NCBI GenBank assembly: GCA_036971475.1
Contig: JBAIZL010000010.1
Location: 14,344,514-14,408,513, forward strand
Source: Prosapia bicincta
Taxonomy: Eukaryota > Arthropoda > Insecta > Hemiptera > Cercopidae
Length of the DNA stretch: 64,000 bases
Direction of reading: 5' to 3'
This document shows positions 25,401 to 40,307 of this stretch, piece by piece; within the stretch, counting starts at the first letter, position 1; every line of letters begins with the position of its first letter. Below the pieces are notes generated by a model. That model did not search any database. It had not been told where the DNA came from and worked only from the letters and a program-made list of their open reading frames with translations. Position numbers and translations under genes: made by a program.

Positions 25401-28400
25401 CTTTCGATTTTTCTATTATATACGACCTAGATATGAAATAACAACCCAAATAATATCAGGAACACACCTATCACTGCCCAAATCGCTCCAGTCACGCCCG
25501 TTGAAGTATAAATACCGCCCTATTGAAGAAATGCTATGTTTGTACTTCCTTGTCACACCTACATCCACCCATAAGGACTAAATCCCGCCCAAAACTGATA
25601 ATATACGTTTTATTTATCGTTCATTAGGGTGAATGACCTCAATTTAGAGTAAATAATCTAAAATAAACAGACTATTGTTGTTCTACTTTCGATTTTTCTA
25701 TTATATACGATCTAGATATGAAATAACAACCCAAATAATATCAGGAACACACCTATCACTGCCCAAATCGCTCCAGTCACGCCCGTTGAAGTATAAATAC
25801 CGCCCAATTGAAGAAATGCTATGTTTGTACCTCCTTCTCACACCTACATCCACCCATAAGGACTAAATCCCGCCCAAAACTGATATAGACGTTTTATTTA
25901 TCGTTCATTAGGGTGAATGACCTCAATTTAGAGTAAATAATCTAAAATAAACAGACTATTGTTGTTCTACTTTCGATTTTTCTATTATATACGACCTAGA
26001 TATGAAATAACAACCCAAATAATATCAGGAACACACCTAACACTGCCCAAATCGCTCCAGTCACGCCCGTTGAAGTATAAATACCGCCCTATTGAAGAAA
26101 TGCTATGTTTGTACTTCCTTGTCACCCCTACATCCACCCATAAGGACTAAATCCCGCCCAAAACTGATAATATACGTTTTATTTATCGTTCATTAGGGTG
26201 AATGACCTCAATTTAGAGTAAATAATCTAAAATAAACAGACTATTGTTGTTCTACTTTCGATTTTTCTATTATATACGACCTAGATATGAAATAACAACC
26301 CAAATAATATCAGGAACACACCTATCACTGCCCAAATCGCTCCAGTCACGCCCGTTGAAGTATAAATACCGCTCTATTGAAGAAATGCTATGTTTGTACT
26401 TCCTTGTCACACCTACATCCACCCATAAGGACTAAATCCCGCCCAAAACTGATAATATACGTTTTATTTATCGTTCATTAGGGTGAATGACCTCAATTTA
26501 GAGTAAATAATCTAAAATAAACAGACTATTGTTGTTCTACTTTCGATTTTTCTATTATATACGACCTAGATATGAAATAACAACCCAAATAATATCAGGA
26601 ACACACCTATCACTGCCCAAATCGCTCCAGTCACGCCCGTTGAAGTATAAATACCGCTCTATTGAAGAAATGCTATGTTTGTACTTCCTTGTCACACCTA
26701 CATCCACCCATAAGGACTAAATCCCGCCCAAAACTGATAATATACGTTTTATTTATCGTTCATTAGGGTGAATGACCTCAATTTAGAGTAAATAATCTAA
26801 AATAAACAGACTATTGTTGTTCTACTTTCGATTTTTCTATTATATACGACCTAGATATGAAATAACAACTTAAATAATATCAGGAACACACCTATCACTG
26901 CCCAAATCGCTCCAGTCACGCCCGTTGAAGTATAAATACCGCCCTATTGAAGAAATGCTATGTTTGTACCTCCTTCTCACACCTACATCCACACATAAGG
27001 ACTAAATCCCGCCCAAAACTGATAATATACGTTTTATTTATCGTTCATTAGGGTGAATGACCTCAATTTAGAGAAAATAATCTAAAATAAACAGACTATT
27101 GTTGTTCTACTTTCGATTTTTCTATTATATACGACCTAGATATGAAATAACAACCCAAATAATATCAGGAACACACCTATCACTGCCCAAATCGCTCCAG
27201 TCACGCCCGTTGAAGTATAAATACCGCCCTATTGAAGAAATGCTATGTTTGTACCTCCTTCTCACACCTACATCCACCCAGAAGGACTAAATCCCGCCCA
27301 AAACTGATAATATACGTTTTATTTATCGTTCATTAGGGTGAATGACCTCAATTTAGAGAAAATAATCTAAAATAAACAGACTATTGCTGTTCTACTTTCG
27401 ATTTTTCTAATATATACGATCTAGATATGAATTAACAACTTAAATAATATCAGGAACACACCTATCACTGCCCAAATCGCTCCAGTCACGCCCGTTGAAG
27501 TATAAATACCGCCCTATTGAAGAAATGCTATGTTTGTACCTCCTTCTCACACCTACATCCACCCATAAGGACTAAATCCCGCCCAAAACTGATAATATAC
27601 GTTTTATTTATCGTTCATTAGGGTGAATGACCTCAATTTAGAGAAAATAATCTAAAATAAACAGACTATTGTTGTTCTACTTTCGATTTTTCTATTATAT
27701 ACGACCTAGATATGAAATAACAAACCAAATAATATCAGGAACACACCTATCACTGCCCAAATCGCTGCAGTCACGCCCGTTGAAGTATAAATACCGCCCT
27801 ATTGATGAAATGCTATGTTTGTACCTCCTTCTCACACCTACATCCACCCATAAGGACTAAATCCCGCCCAAAACTGATATAGACGTTTTATTTATCGTTC
27901 ATTAGGGTGAATGACCTCAATTTAGAGTAAATAATCTAAAATAAACAGACTATTTTTGTTCTACTTTCGATTTTTCTAATATATACGACCTAGATATGAA
28001 ATAACAACCCAAATAATATCAGGAACACACCTATCACTGCCCAAATCGCTCCAGTCACGCCCGTTGAAGTATAAATACCGCCCTATTGAAGAAATGCTAT
28101 GTTTGTACCTCCTTCTCACACCTACATCCACCCATAAGGACTAAATCCCGCCCAAAACTGATAATATACGTTTTATTTATCGTTCATTAGGGTGAACGAC
28201 CTCAATTTAGAGAAAATAATCTAAAATAAACAGACTATTGTTGTTCTACTTTCGATTTTTCTATTATATACGACCTAGATATGAAATAACATCCCAAATA
28301 ATATCAGGAACACACCTATCACTGCCCAAATCGCTGCAGTCACGCCCGTTGAAGTATAAATACCGCCTTATTGATGAAATGCTATGTTTGTACCTCCTTC

Positions 28401-29657
28401 TCACACCTACATCCACCCATAAGGACTAAATCCCGCTTAAAACCGATATAGACGTTTTATTTATCGTTCATTAGGGTGAATGACCCCAATTTAGAGAAAA
28501 TAATCTAAAATAAACAGACTATTGTTGTTCTACTTTCGATTTTTCTATTATATACGACCTAGATATGAAATAACATCCCAAATAATATCAGGAACACACC
28601 TATCACTGCCCAAATCGCTCCAGTCACGCCCGTTGAAGTATAAATACCGCCCTATTGAAGAAATGCTATGTTTGTACCTCCTTCTCACACCTACATCCAC
28701 CCATAAGGACTAAATCCCGCCCAAAACTGATATAGACGTTATATTTATCGTTCATTAGGGTAAACCACCTCAATTTAGAGTAAATAATCTAAAATAAACA
28801 GACTATTGTTGTTCTACTTTCGATTTTTCTATTATATACGACCTAGATATGAAATAACAACCCAAATAATATCAGGAACACACCTATCACTGCCCAAATC
28901 GCTCCAGTCACGCCCGTTGAAGTATAAATACCGCCCTATTGATGAAATGCTATGTTTGTACCTCCTTCTCACACCTACATCCACCCATAAGGTCTAAATC
29001 CCGCCCAAAACTGATATAGACGTTATATTTATCGTTCATTAGGGTAAACCACCTCAATTTAGAGTAAATAATCTAAAATAAACAGACTATTGTTGACCTA
29101 TTTTCGAATTTTCTATTATATACGATCTAGATATGAAATAACAACTTAAATAATATCAGGAACACACCTATCACTGCCCAAATCGCTGCAGTCACGCCCG
29201 TTGAAGTATAAATACCGCCCTATTGAAGAAATGCTATGTTTGTACCTCCTTCTCACACCTACATCCACCCATAAGGACTAAATCCCGCCCAAAACTGATA
29301 TAGACGTTATATTTATCGTTCATTAGGGTGAATGACCTCAATTTAGAGTAAATAATCTAAAATAAACAGACTATTGTTGTTCTACTTTCGATTTTTCTAT
29401 TATATACGATCTAGATATGAAATAACAACTTAAATAATATCAGGAACACACCTATCACTGCCCAAATCGCTGCAGTCACGCCCGTTGAAGTATAAATACC
29501 GCCATATTGAAGAAATGCTATGTTTGTACCTCCTTTTGACACCTACATCCACCCATAAGGACTAAATCCCGCAAAAAACTGATATAGACGTTATATTTAT
29601 CGTTCATTAGGGTAAACCACCTCAATTTAGAGTAAATAATCTAAAATAAACAGACTA
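7455..29657. repeat. Array zone 1: plain 284-285 bp monomer ladder
   Basis: About 78 complete monomers with no 111-bp expansions. Variant classes alternate. One has TATTATATACGACC; another has TAATATATACGATC. Linked differences include CGCTCCAG versus CGCTGCAG and CCCTATTGAAG, GCTCTATTAAAG or CCCTATTGCAG. The order of classes repeats at offsets of about 1709, 2849, 4842 and 7123 bp, so blocks of several monomers were copied together. Rare private variants such as GTTCATGAGGG and GCTAGGTTTG recur at those offsets. Confidence 0.9.
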
Positions 29658-29743
29658 TTGTTGACCTACTTTCGATTTTTCTATTATATACGACCTAGAT
29701 ATAAAATAACAACCCAAATAATATCAGGAACACACCTATCACT

Positions 29744-30298
29744 GCCCAAATCGCTGCAGTCACGCCCGTTGAAGTATAAATACCGCCCTATTGAAGAAAT
29801 GCTATGTTTGTACCTCCTTCTCACACCTACATCCACCCATAAGGACTAAATCCCGCCCAAATCGCTCCAGTCACGCCCGTTGAAGTATAAATACCGCCCT
29901 ATTGAAGAAATGCTATGTTTGTACCTCCTTCTCACACCTACATCCACCCATAAGGACTAAATCCCGCCCAAATCGCTCCAGTCACGCCCGTTGAAGTATA
30001 CATACCGCCCTATTGAAGAAATGCTATGTTTGTACTTCCTTGTCACACCTACATCCACCCATAAGGACTAAATCCCGCCCAAATCGCTCCAGTCACGCCC
30101 GTTGAAGTATAAAAACCGCCCTATTGAAGAAATGCTATGTTTGTACTTCCTTGTCACACCTAGATCCACCCATAAGGACTAAATCCCGCCCAAATCGCTC
30201 CAGTCACGCCCGTTGAAGTATAAATACCGCCCTATTGAAGAAATGCTATGTTTGTACTTCCTTGTCACACCTACATCCACCCATAAGGACTAAATCCC
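29744..30298. repeat. Five tandem 111-bp subunits
   Basis: Exactly 5 x 111 bp, from GCCCAAATCGCT to the base before GCCAAAAACTG. The first two units carry ACCTCCTTCTC and the last three ACTTCCTTGTC. Unit 3 has GTATACATACC and unit 4 GTATAAAAACC in place of GTATAAATACC. Confidence 0.9.
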
Positions 30299-31324
30299 GC
30301 CAAAAACTGATAATATACGTTTTATTTATCGTTCATTAGGGTGAATGACCTCAATTTAGAGTAAATAATCTAAAATAAACAGACTATTGTTGTTCTACTT
30401 TCGATTTTTCTATTATATACGACCTAGATATGAAATAACAACCCAAATAATATCAGGAACACACCTATCACTGCCCAAATCGCTGCAGTCACGCCCGTTG
30501 AAGTATAAATACCGCCCTATTGAAGAAATGCTATGTTTGTACCTCCTTCTCAAACCTACATCCACCCATAAGGACTAAATCCCGCCCAAAACTGATATAG
30601 ACGTTATATTTATCGTTCATTAGGGTAAACCACCTCAATTTAGAGTAAATAATCTAAAATAAACAGACTATTGTTGTTCTACTTTCGATTTTTCTATTAT
30701 ATACGACCTAGATATGAAATAACAACCCAGATAATATCAGGAACACACCTATCACTGCCCAAATCGCTGCAGTCACGCCCGTTGAAGTATAAATACCGCC
30801 CTATTGAAGAAATGCTATGTTTGTACTTCCTTGTCACACCTACATCCACCCATAAGGACTAAATCCCGCCCAAAACTGATATAGACGTTATATTTATCGT
30901 TCATTAGGGTAAACCACCTCAATTTAGAGTAAATAATCTAAAATAAACAGACTATTGTTGTTCTACTTTCGATTTTTCTATTATATACGATCTAGATATG
31001 AAATAACAGCTTAAATAATATCAGGAACACACCTATCACTGCCCAAATCGCTGCAGTCACGCCCGTTGAGGTATAAATACCGCCCTATTGAAGAAATGCT
31101 ATGTTTGTACCTCCTTCTCACACCTACATCCACCCATAAGGACTAAATCCCGCAAAAAACAGATATTGACGTTATATTTATCGTTCATTAGGGTAAACCA
31201 CCTTAATTTAGAGTAAATAATCTAAAATAAACAGACTATTTTTGACCTACTTTCGATTTTTCTATTATATACGACCTAGATATGAAATAACAACCCAAAT
31301 AATATCAGGAACACACCTATCACT

Positions 31325-32103
31325 GCCCAAATCGCTCCAGTCACGCCCGTTGAAGTATAAATACCGCCCTATTGAAGAAATGCTATGTTTGTACCTCCTT
31401 CTCACACCTACATCCACCCATAAGGACTAAATCCCGCCCAAATCGCTCCAGTCACGCCCGTTGAAGTATAAATACCGCCCTATTGAAGAAATGCTATGTT
31501 TGTACCTCCTTCTCACACCTACATCCACCCATAAGGACTAAATCCCGCCCAAATCGCTCCAGTTACGCCCGTTGAAGTATAAATACCGCCCTATTGAAGA
31601 AATGCTATGTTTGTACTTCCTTGTCACACCTACATCCACCCATAAGGACTAAATCTCGCCCAAATCGCTCCAGTCACGCCCGTTGAAGTATAAATACCGC
31701 CCTTATTGAAGAAATGCTATGTTTGTACTTCCTTGTCATACCTACATCCACCCATAAGGACTAAATCCCGCCCAAATCGCTCCAGTCACGCCCGTTGAAG
31801 TATAAATACCGCCCTATTGAAGAAATGCTATGTTTGTACTTCCTTGTCACACCTACATCCACCCATAAGGACTAAATCTCGCCCAAATCGCTCCAGTCAC
31901 GCCCGTTGAAGTATAAATATCGCCCTTATTGAAGAAATGCTATGTTTGTACTTCCTTGTCATACCTACATCCACCCATAAGGACTAAATCCCGCCCAAAT
32001 CGCTCCAGTCACGCCCGTTGAAGTATAAATACCGCCCTATTGAAGAAATGCTATGTTTGTACTTCCTTGTCACACCTACCTCCACCCATAAGGACTAAAT
32101 CCC
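31325..32103. repeat. Seven tandem 111-bp subunits
   Basis: The longest subunit run in the window (779 bp: 7 x 111 plus two single-base insertions that give CCCTTATTG instead of CCCTATTG). The CTCGCCCAAATCG and CCTTATTG-bearing pair of units occurs twice in a row, so a two-unit block was itself duplicated. Confidence 0.9.
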
Positions 32104-33128
32104 GCCCAAAACTGATATAGACGTTTTATTTATCGTTCATTAGGGTGAATGACCTCAATTTAGAGTAAATAATCTAAAATAAACAGACTATTGTTGACCT
32201 ACTTTCGATTTTTCTATTATATACGACCTAGATATGAAATAACAACCCAAATAATATCAGGAACACACCTATCACTGCCCAAATCGCTGCAGTCACGCCC
32301 GTTGAAGTATAAATACCGCCCTATTGAAGAAATGCTATGTTTGTACCTCCTTCTCACACCTACATCCACCCATAAGGACTAAATCCCGCCCAAAACTGAT
32401 ATAGACGTTTTATTTATCGTTCATTAGGGTGAATGACCTCAATTTAGAGTAAATAATCTAAAATAAACAGACTATTGTTGACCTACTTTCGATTTTTCTA
32501 TTATATACGACCTAGATATGAAATAACAACCCAAATAATATCAGGAACACACCTATCACTGCCCAAATCGCTGCAGTCACGCCCGTTGAAGTATAAATAC
32601 CGCCCTATTGAAGAAATGCTATGTTTGTACTTCCTTGTCACACCTACATCTACCCATAAGGACTAAATCCCGCCCAAAACTGATATAGACGTTATATTTA
32701 TCGTTCATTAGGGTGAATGACCTCAATTTAGAGTAAATAATCTAAAATAAACAGACTATTGTTGTTCTACTTTCGATTTTTCTATTATATACGACCTAGA
32801 TATGAAATAACAACCCAAATAATATCAGGAACACACCTATCACTGCCCAAATCGCTCCAGTCACGCCCGTTGAAGTATAAATACCGCCCTATTGAAGAAA
32901 TGCTATGTTTGTACCTCCTTCTCACACCTACATCCACTCATAAGGACTAAATCCCGCAAAAAACTGATATAGACGTTATATTTATCGTTCATTAGGGTGA
33001 ATGACCTCAATTTAAAGTAAATAATCTAAAATAAACAGACTATTGTTGTCCTACTTTCGATTTTTCTATTATATACGAACTAGATATGAAATAACAACCC
33101 AAATAATATCAGGAACACACCTATCACT

Positions 33129-33683
33129 GCCCAAATCGCTCCAGTCACGCCCGTTGAAGTATAAATACCGCCCTATTGAAGAAATGCTATGTTTGTACCT
33201 CCTTCTCACACCTACATCCACCCATAAGGACTAAATCCCGCCCAAATCGCTCCAGTCACGCCCGTTGAAGTATAAATACCGCCCTATTGAAGAAATGCTA
33301 TGTTTGTACCTCCTTCTCACACCTACATCCACCCATAAGGACTAAATCCCGCCCAAATCGCTCCAGTCACGCCCGTTGAAGTATACATACCGCCCTATTG
33401 AAGAAATGCTATGTTTGTACTTCCTTGTCACACCTACATCCACCCATAAGGACTAAATCCCGCCCAAATCGCTCCAGTCACGCCCGTTGAAGTATAAATA
33501 CCGCCCTATTGAAGAAATGCTATGTTTGTACTTCCTTGTCACACCTACATCCACCCATAAGGACTAAATCCCGCCCAAATCGCTCCAGTCACGCCCGTTG
33601 AAGTATAAATACCGCCCTATTGAAGAAATGCTATGTTTGTACTTCCTTGTCACACCTACATCCACCCATAAGGACTAAATCCC
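33129..33683. repeat. Five tandem 111-bp subunits (copy at +3385)
   Basis: Same unit order as the run beginning at 29744, including the GTATACATACC variant in unit 3, at a constant offset of 3385 bp. It is a copied cassette, not an independent expansion. Confidence 0.9.
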
Positions 33684-35564
33684 GCCAAATACTGATAATA
33701 TACGTTTTATTTATCGTTCATTAGGGTGAATGACCTCAATTTAGAGTAAATAATCTAAAATAAACAGACTATTGTTGTTCTACTTTCGATTTTTCTATTA
33801 TATACGACCTAGATATGAAATAACAACCCAAATAATATCAGGAACACACCTATCACTGCCCAAATCGCTGCAGTCACGCCCGTTGAAGTATAAATACCGC
33901 CCTATTGAAGAAATGCTATGTTTGTACCTCCTTCTCAAACCTACATCCACCCATAAGGACTAAATCCCGCCCAAAACTGATAATATACGTTTTATTTATC
34001 GTTCATTAGGGTGAATGACCTCAATTTAGAGTAAATAATCTAAAATAATCAGACTATTGTTGTTCAACTTTCGATTTTTCTATTATATACGATCTAGATA
34101 TGAAATAACAACTTAAATAATATCAGGAACACACCTATCACTGCCCAAATCGCTGCAGTCACGCCCGTTGAAGTATAAATACCGCCCTATTGAAGAAATG
34201 CTATGTTAGTACCTCCTTCTCACACCTACATCCACCCATAAGGACTAAATCCCGCCCAAAACTGATAATATACGTTTTATTTATCGTTCATTAGGGTGAA
34301 TGACCTCAATTTAGAGTAAATAATCTAAAATAATCAGACTATTGTTGTTCAACTTTCGATTTTTCTATTATATACGATCTAGATATGAAATAACAACTTA
34401 AATAATATCAGGAACACACCTATCACTGCCCAAATCGCTGCAGTCACGCCCGTTGAAGTATAAATACCGCCCTATTGAAGAAATGCTATGTTAGTACCTC
34501 CTTCTCACACCTACATCCACCCATAAGGACTAAATCCCGCCCAAAACTGATAATATACGTTTTATTTATCGTTCATTAGGGTGAATGACCTCAATTTAGA
34601 GTAAATAATCTAAAATAATCAGACTATTGTTGTTCAACTTTCGATTTTTCTATTATATACGATCTAGATATGAAATAACAACTTAAATAATATCAGGAAC
34701 ACACCTATCACTGCCCAAATCGCTGCAGTCACGCCCGTTGAAGTATAAATACCGCCCTATTGAAGAAATGCTATGTTTGTACCTCCTTCTCAAACCTACA
34801 TCCACCCATAAGGACTAAATCCCGCCCAAAACTGATAATATACGTTTTATTTATCGTTCATTAGGGTGAATGACCTCAATTTAGAGTAAATAATCTAAAA
34901 TAATCAGACTATTGTTGTTCAACTTTCGATTTTTCTATTATATACGATCTAGATATGAAATAACAACTTAAATAATATCAGGAACACACCTATCACTGCC
35001 CAAATCGCTGCAGTCACGCCCGTTGAAGTATAAATACCGCCCTATTGAAGAAATGCTATGTTAGTACCTCCTTCTCACACCTACATCCACCCATAAGGAC
35101 TAAATCCCGCCCAAAACTGATAATATACGTTTTATTTATCGTTCATTAGGGTGAATGACCTCAATTTAGAGTAAATAATCTAAAATAATCAGACTATTGT
35201 TGTTCAACTTTCGATTTTTCTAATATATACGATCTAGATATGAAATAACAACTTAAATAATATCAGGAACACACCTATCACTGCCCAAATCGCTGCAGTC
35301 ACGCCCGTTGAAGTATAAATACCGCCCTATTGAAGAAATGCTATGTTTGTACCTCCTTCTCACACCTACATCCACCCATAAGGACTAAATCCCGCAAAAA
35401 ACTGATATTGACGTTATATTTATCGTTCATTAGGGTAAACCACCTTAATTTAGAGTAAATAATCTAAAATAAACAGACTATTTTTGACCTACTTTCGATT
35501 TTTCTATTATATACGACCTAGATATGAAATAACAACCCAAATAATATCAGGAACACCTATCACT

Positions 35565-36120
35565 GCCCAAATCGCTCCAGTCACGCCCGTTGAAGTATAA
35601 ATACCGCCCTATTGAAGAAATGCTATGTTTGTCCCTCCTTCTCACACCTACATCCACCCATAAGGACTAAATCCCGCCCAAATCGCTCCAGTCACGCCCG
35701 TTGAAGTATAAATACCGCCCTATTGAAGAAATGCTATGTTTGTACCTCCTTCTCACACCTACATCCACCCATAAGGACTAAATCCCGCCCAAATCGCTCC
35801 AGTTACGCCCGTTGAAGTATAAATACCGCCCTATTGAAGAAATGCTATGTTTGTACTTCCTTGTCACACCTACATCCACCCATAAGGACTAAATCTCGCC
35901 CAAATCGCTCCAGTCACGCCCGTTGAAGTATAAATACCGCCCTTATTGAAGAAATGCTATGTTTGTACTTCCTTGTCATACCTACATCCACCCATAAGGA
36001 CTAAATCCCGCCCAAATCGCTCCAGTCACGCCCGTTGAAGTATAAATACCGCCCTATTGAAGAAATGCTATGTTTGTACTTCCTTGTCACACCTACATCC
36101 ACCCATAAGGACTAAATCCC
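35565..36120. repeat. Five tandem 111-bp subunits
   Basis: Contains AGTTACGCCCG in unit 3 and the CCCTTATTG insertion in unit 4, shared with the runs at 31325 and 38727. The monomer just before it lacks two bases of the usual GGAACACACCTATC. Confidence 0.9.
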
Positions 36121-37429
36121 GCCCAAAACTGATATAGACATTTTATTTATCGTTCATTAGGGTGAATGACCTCAATTTAGAGTAAATAATCTAAAATAAA
36201 CAGACTATTGTTGACCTACTTTCGATTTTTCTATTATATGCGACCTAGATATGAAATAACAACCCAAATAATATCAGGAACACACCTATCACTGCCCAAA
36301 TCGCTCCAGTCACGCCCGTTGAAGTATAAATACCGCCCTATTGAAGAAATGCTATGTTTTTACCTCCTTCTCACACCTACATCCACCCATAAGGACTAAA
36401 TCCCGCCCAAAACTGATATAGACGTTATATTTATCGTTCATTAGGGTGAATGACCTCAATTTAGAGTAAATAATCTAAAATATCAAGACTATTGTTGTTC
36501 TACTTTCGATTTTTCTATTATATACGACCTAGATATGAAATAACAACCCAAATAATATCAGGAACACACCTATCACTGCCCAAATCGCTCCAGTCACGCC
36601 CGTTGAAGTATAAATACCGCCCTATTGAAGAAATGCTATGTTTGTACCTCCTTCTCACACCTACATCCACCCATAAGGACTAAATCCCGCCCAAAACTGA
36701 TATAGACGTTATATTTATCGTTCATTAGGGTGAATGACCTCAATTTAGAGTAAATAATCTAAAATAAACAGACTATTGTTGACCTACTTTCGAATTTTCA
36801 ATTATATACGACCTAGATATGAAATAACAACCCAAATAATATCAGGAACACACCTATCACTGCCCAAATCGCTCCAGTCACGCCCGTTGAAGTATAAATA
36901 CCGCCCTATTGAAGAAATGCTATGTTTGTACTTCCTTGTCACACCTACATCCACCCATAAGGACTAAATCCCGCCCAAAACTGATATAGACGTTATATTT
37001 ATCGTTCATTAGGGTGAATGACCTCAATTTAGAGTAAATAATCTAAAATAAACAGACTATTGTTGTTCTACTTTCGATTTTTCTATTATATACGACCTAG
37101 ATATGAAATAACAACCCAAATAATATCAGGAACACACCTATCACTGCCCAAATCGCTCCAGTCACGCCCGTTGAAGTATAAATACCGCCCTATTGAAGAA
37201 ATGCTATGTTTGTACCTCCTTCTCACACCTACATCCACCCATAAGGACTAAATCCCGCAAAAAACTGATATAGACGTTATATTTATCGTTCATTAGGGTG
37301 AATGACCTCAATTTAGAGTAAATAATCTAAAATAAACAGACTATTGTTGTCCTACTTTCGATTTTTCTATTATATACGAACTAGATATGAAATAACAACC
37401 CAAATAATATCAGGAACACACCTATCACT

Positions 37430-37984
37430 GCCCAAATCGCTCCAGTCACGCCCGTTGAAGTATAAATACCGCCCTATTGAAGAAATGCTATGTTTGTACC
37501 TCCTTCTCACACCTACATCCACCCATAAGGACTAAATCCCGCCCAAATCGCTCCAGTCACGCCCGTTGAAGTATAAATACCGCCCTATTGAAGAAATGCT
37601 ATGTTTGTACCTCCTTCTCACACCTACATCCACCCATAAGGACTAAATCCCGCCCAAATCGCTCCAGTCACGCCCGTTGAAGTATACATACCGCCCTATT
37701 GAAGAAATGCTATGTTTGTACTTCCTTGTCACACCTACATCCACCCATAAGGACTAAATCCCGCCCAAATCGCTCCAGTCACGCCCGTTGAAGTATAAAT
37801 ACCGCCCTATTGAAGAAATGCTATGTTTGTACTTCCTTGTCACACCTACATCCACCCATAAGGACTAAATCCCGCCCAAATCGCTCCAGTCACGCCCGTT
37901 GAAGTATAAATACCGCCCTATTGAAGAAATGCTATGTTTGTACTTCCTTGTCACACCTACATCCACCCATAAGGACTAAATCCC
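37430..37984. repeat. Five tandem 111-bp subunits (copy at +4301)
   Basis: Matches the run at 33129 with an offset of 4301 bp, again with GTATACATACC in unit 3 and two CTCCTTCTC units before three TTCCTTGTC units. Confidence 0.9.
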
Positions 37985-38726
37985 GCCAAAAACTGATAAT
38001 ATACGTTTTATTTATCGTTCATTAGGGTGAATGACCTCAATTTAGAGTAAATAATCTAAAATAAACAGACTATTGTTGTTCTACTTTCGATTTTTCTATT
38101 ATATACGACCTAGATATGAAATAACAACCCAAATAATATCAGGAACACACCTATCACTGCCCAAATCGCTGCAGTCACGCCCGTTGAAGTATAAATACCG
38201 CCCTATTGAAGAAATGCTATGTTTGTACCTCCTTCTCAAACCTACATCCACCCATAAGGACTAAATCCCGCCCAAAACTGATATAGACGTTATATTTATC
38301 GTTCATTAGGGTAAACCACCTCAATTTAGAGTAAATAATCTAAAATAAACAGACTATTGTTGTTCAACTTTCGATTTTTCTATTATATACGATCTAGATA
38401 TGAAATAACAACTTAAATAATATCAGGAACACACCTATCACTGCCCAAATCGCTGCAGTCACGCCCGTTGAAGTATAAATACCGCCCTATTGAAGAAATG
38501 CTATGTTTGTACCTCCTTCTCACACCTACATCCACCCATAAGGACTAAATCCCGCAAAAAACTGATATTGACGTTATATTTATCGTTCATTAGGGTAAAC
38601 CACCTTAATTTAGAGTAAATAATCTAAAATAAACAGACTATTTTTGACCTACTTTCGATTTTTCTATTATATACGACCTAGATATGAAATAACAACCCAA
38701 ATAATATCAGGAACACACCTATCACT

Positions 38727-39282
38727 GCCCAAATCGCTCCAGTCACGCCCGTTGAAGTATAAATACCGCCCTATTGAAGAAATGCTATGTTTGTACCTCC
38801 TTCTCACACCTACATCCACCCATAAGGACTAAATCCCGCCCAAATCGCTCCAGTCACGCCCGTTGAAGTATAAATACCGCCCTATTGAAGAAATGCTATG
38901 TTTGTACCTCCTTCTCACACCTACATCCACCCATAAGGACTAAATCCCGCCCAAATCGCTCCAGTTACGCCCGTTGAAGTATAAATACCGCCCTATTGAA
39001 GAAATGCTATGTTTGTACTTCCTTGTCACACCTACATCCACCCATAAGGACTAAATCTCGCCCAAATCGCTCCAGTCACGCCCGTTGAAGTATAAATACC
39101 GCCCTTATTGAAGAAATGCTATGTTTGTACTTCCTTGTCATACCTACATCCACCCATAAGGACTAAATCCCGCCCAAATCGCTCCAGTCACGCCCGTTGA
39201 AGTATAAATACCGCCCTATTGAAGAAATGCTATGTTTGTACTTCCTTGTCACACCTACCTCCACCCATAAGGACTAAATCCC
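38727..39282. repeat. Five tandem 111-bp subunits
   Basis: Same order and private variants (AGTTACGCCCG, CCCTTATTG) as the run at 35565, and a final CACACCTACCTCC shared with the run ending at 32103. Confidence 0.9.
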
Positions 39283-40307
39283 GCCCAAAACTGATATAGA
39301 CGTTTTATTTATCGTTCATTAGGGTGAATGACCTCAATTTAGAGTAAATAATCTAAAATAAACAGACTATTGTTGACCTACTTTCGATTTTTCTATTATA
39401 TACGACCTAGATATGAAATAACAACCCAAATAATATCAGGAACACACCTATCACTGCCCAAATCGCTCCAGTCACGCCCGTTGAAGTATAAATACCGCCA
39501 TATTGAAGAAATGCTATGTTTGTACCTCCTTCTCACACCTACATCCACCCATAAGGACTAAATCCCGCCCAAAACTGATATAGACGTTATATTTATCGTT
39601 CATTAGGGTGAATGACCTCAATTTAGAGTAAATAATCTAAAATAAACAGACTATTGTTGTCCTACTTTCGATTTTTCTATTATATACGACCTAGATATGA
39701 AATAACAACCCAAATAATATCAGGAACACACCTATCACTGCCCAAATCGCTCCAGTCACGCCCGTTGAAGTATAAATACCGCCCTATTGAAGAAATGCTA
39801 TGTTTGTACCTCCTTCTCACACCTACATCCACCCATAAGGACTAAATCCCGCAAAAAACTGATATAGACGTTATATTTATCGTTCATTAGGGTGAATGAC
39901 CTCAATTTAGAGTAAATAATCTAAAATAAACAGACTATTGTTGTCCTACTTTCGATTTTTCTATTATATACGAACTAGATATGAAATAACAACCCAAATA
40001 ATATCAGGAACACACCTATCACTGCCCAAATCGCTCCAGTCACGCCCGTTGAAGTATAAATACCGCCCTATTGAAGAAATGCTATGTTTGTACCTCCTTC
40101 TCACACCTACATCCACCCATAAGGACTAAATCCCGCAAAAAACTGATATAGACGTTATATTTATCGTTCATTAGGGTGAATGACCTCAATTTAGAGTAAA
40201 TAATCTAAAATAAACAGACTATTGTTGTCCTACTTTCGATTTTTCTATTATATACGAACTAGATATGAAATAACAACCCAAATAATATCAGGAACACACC
40301 TATCACT

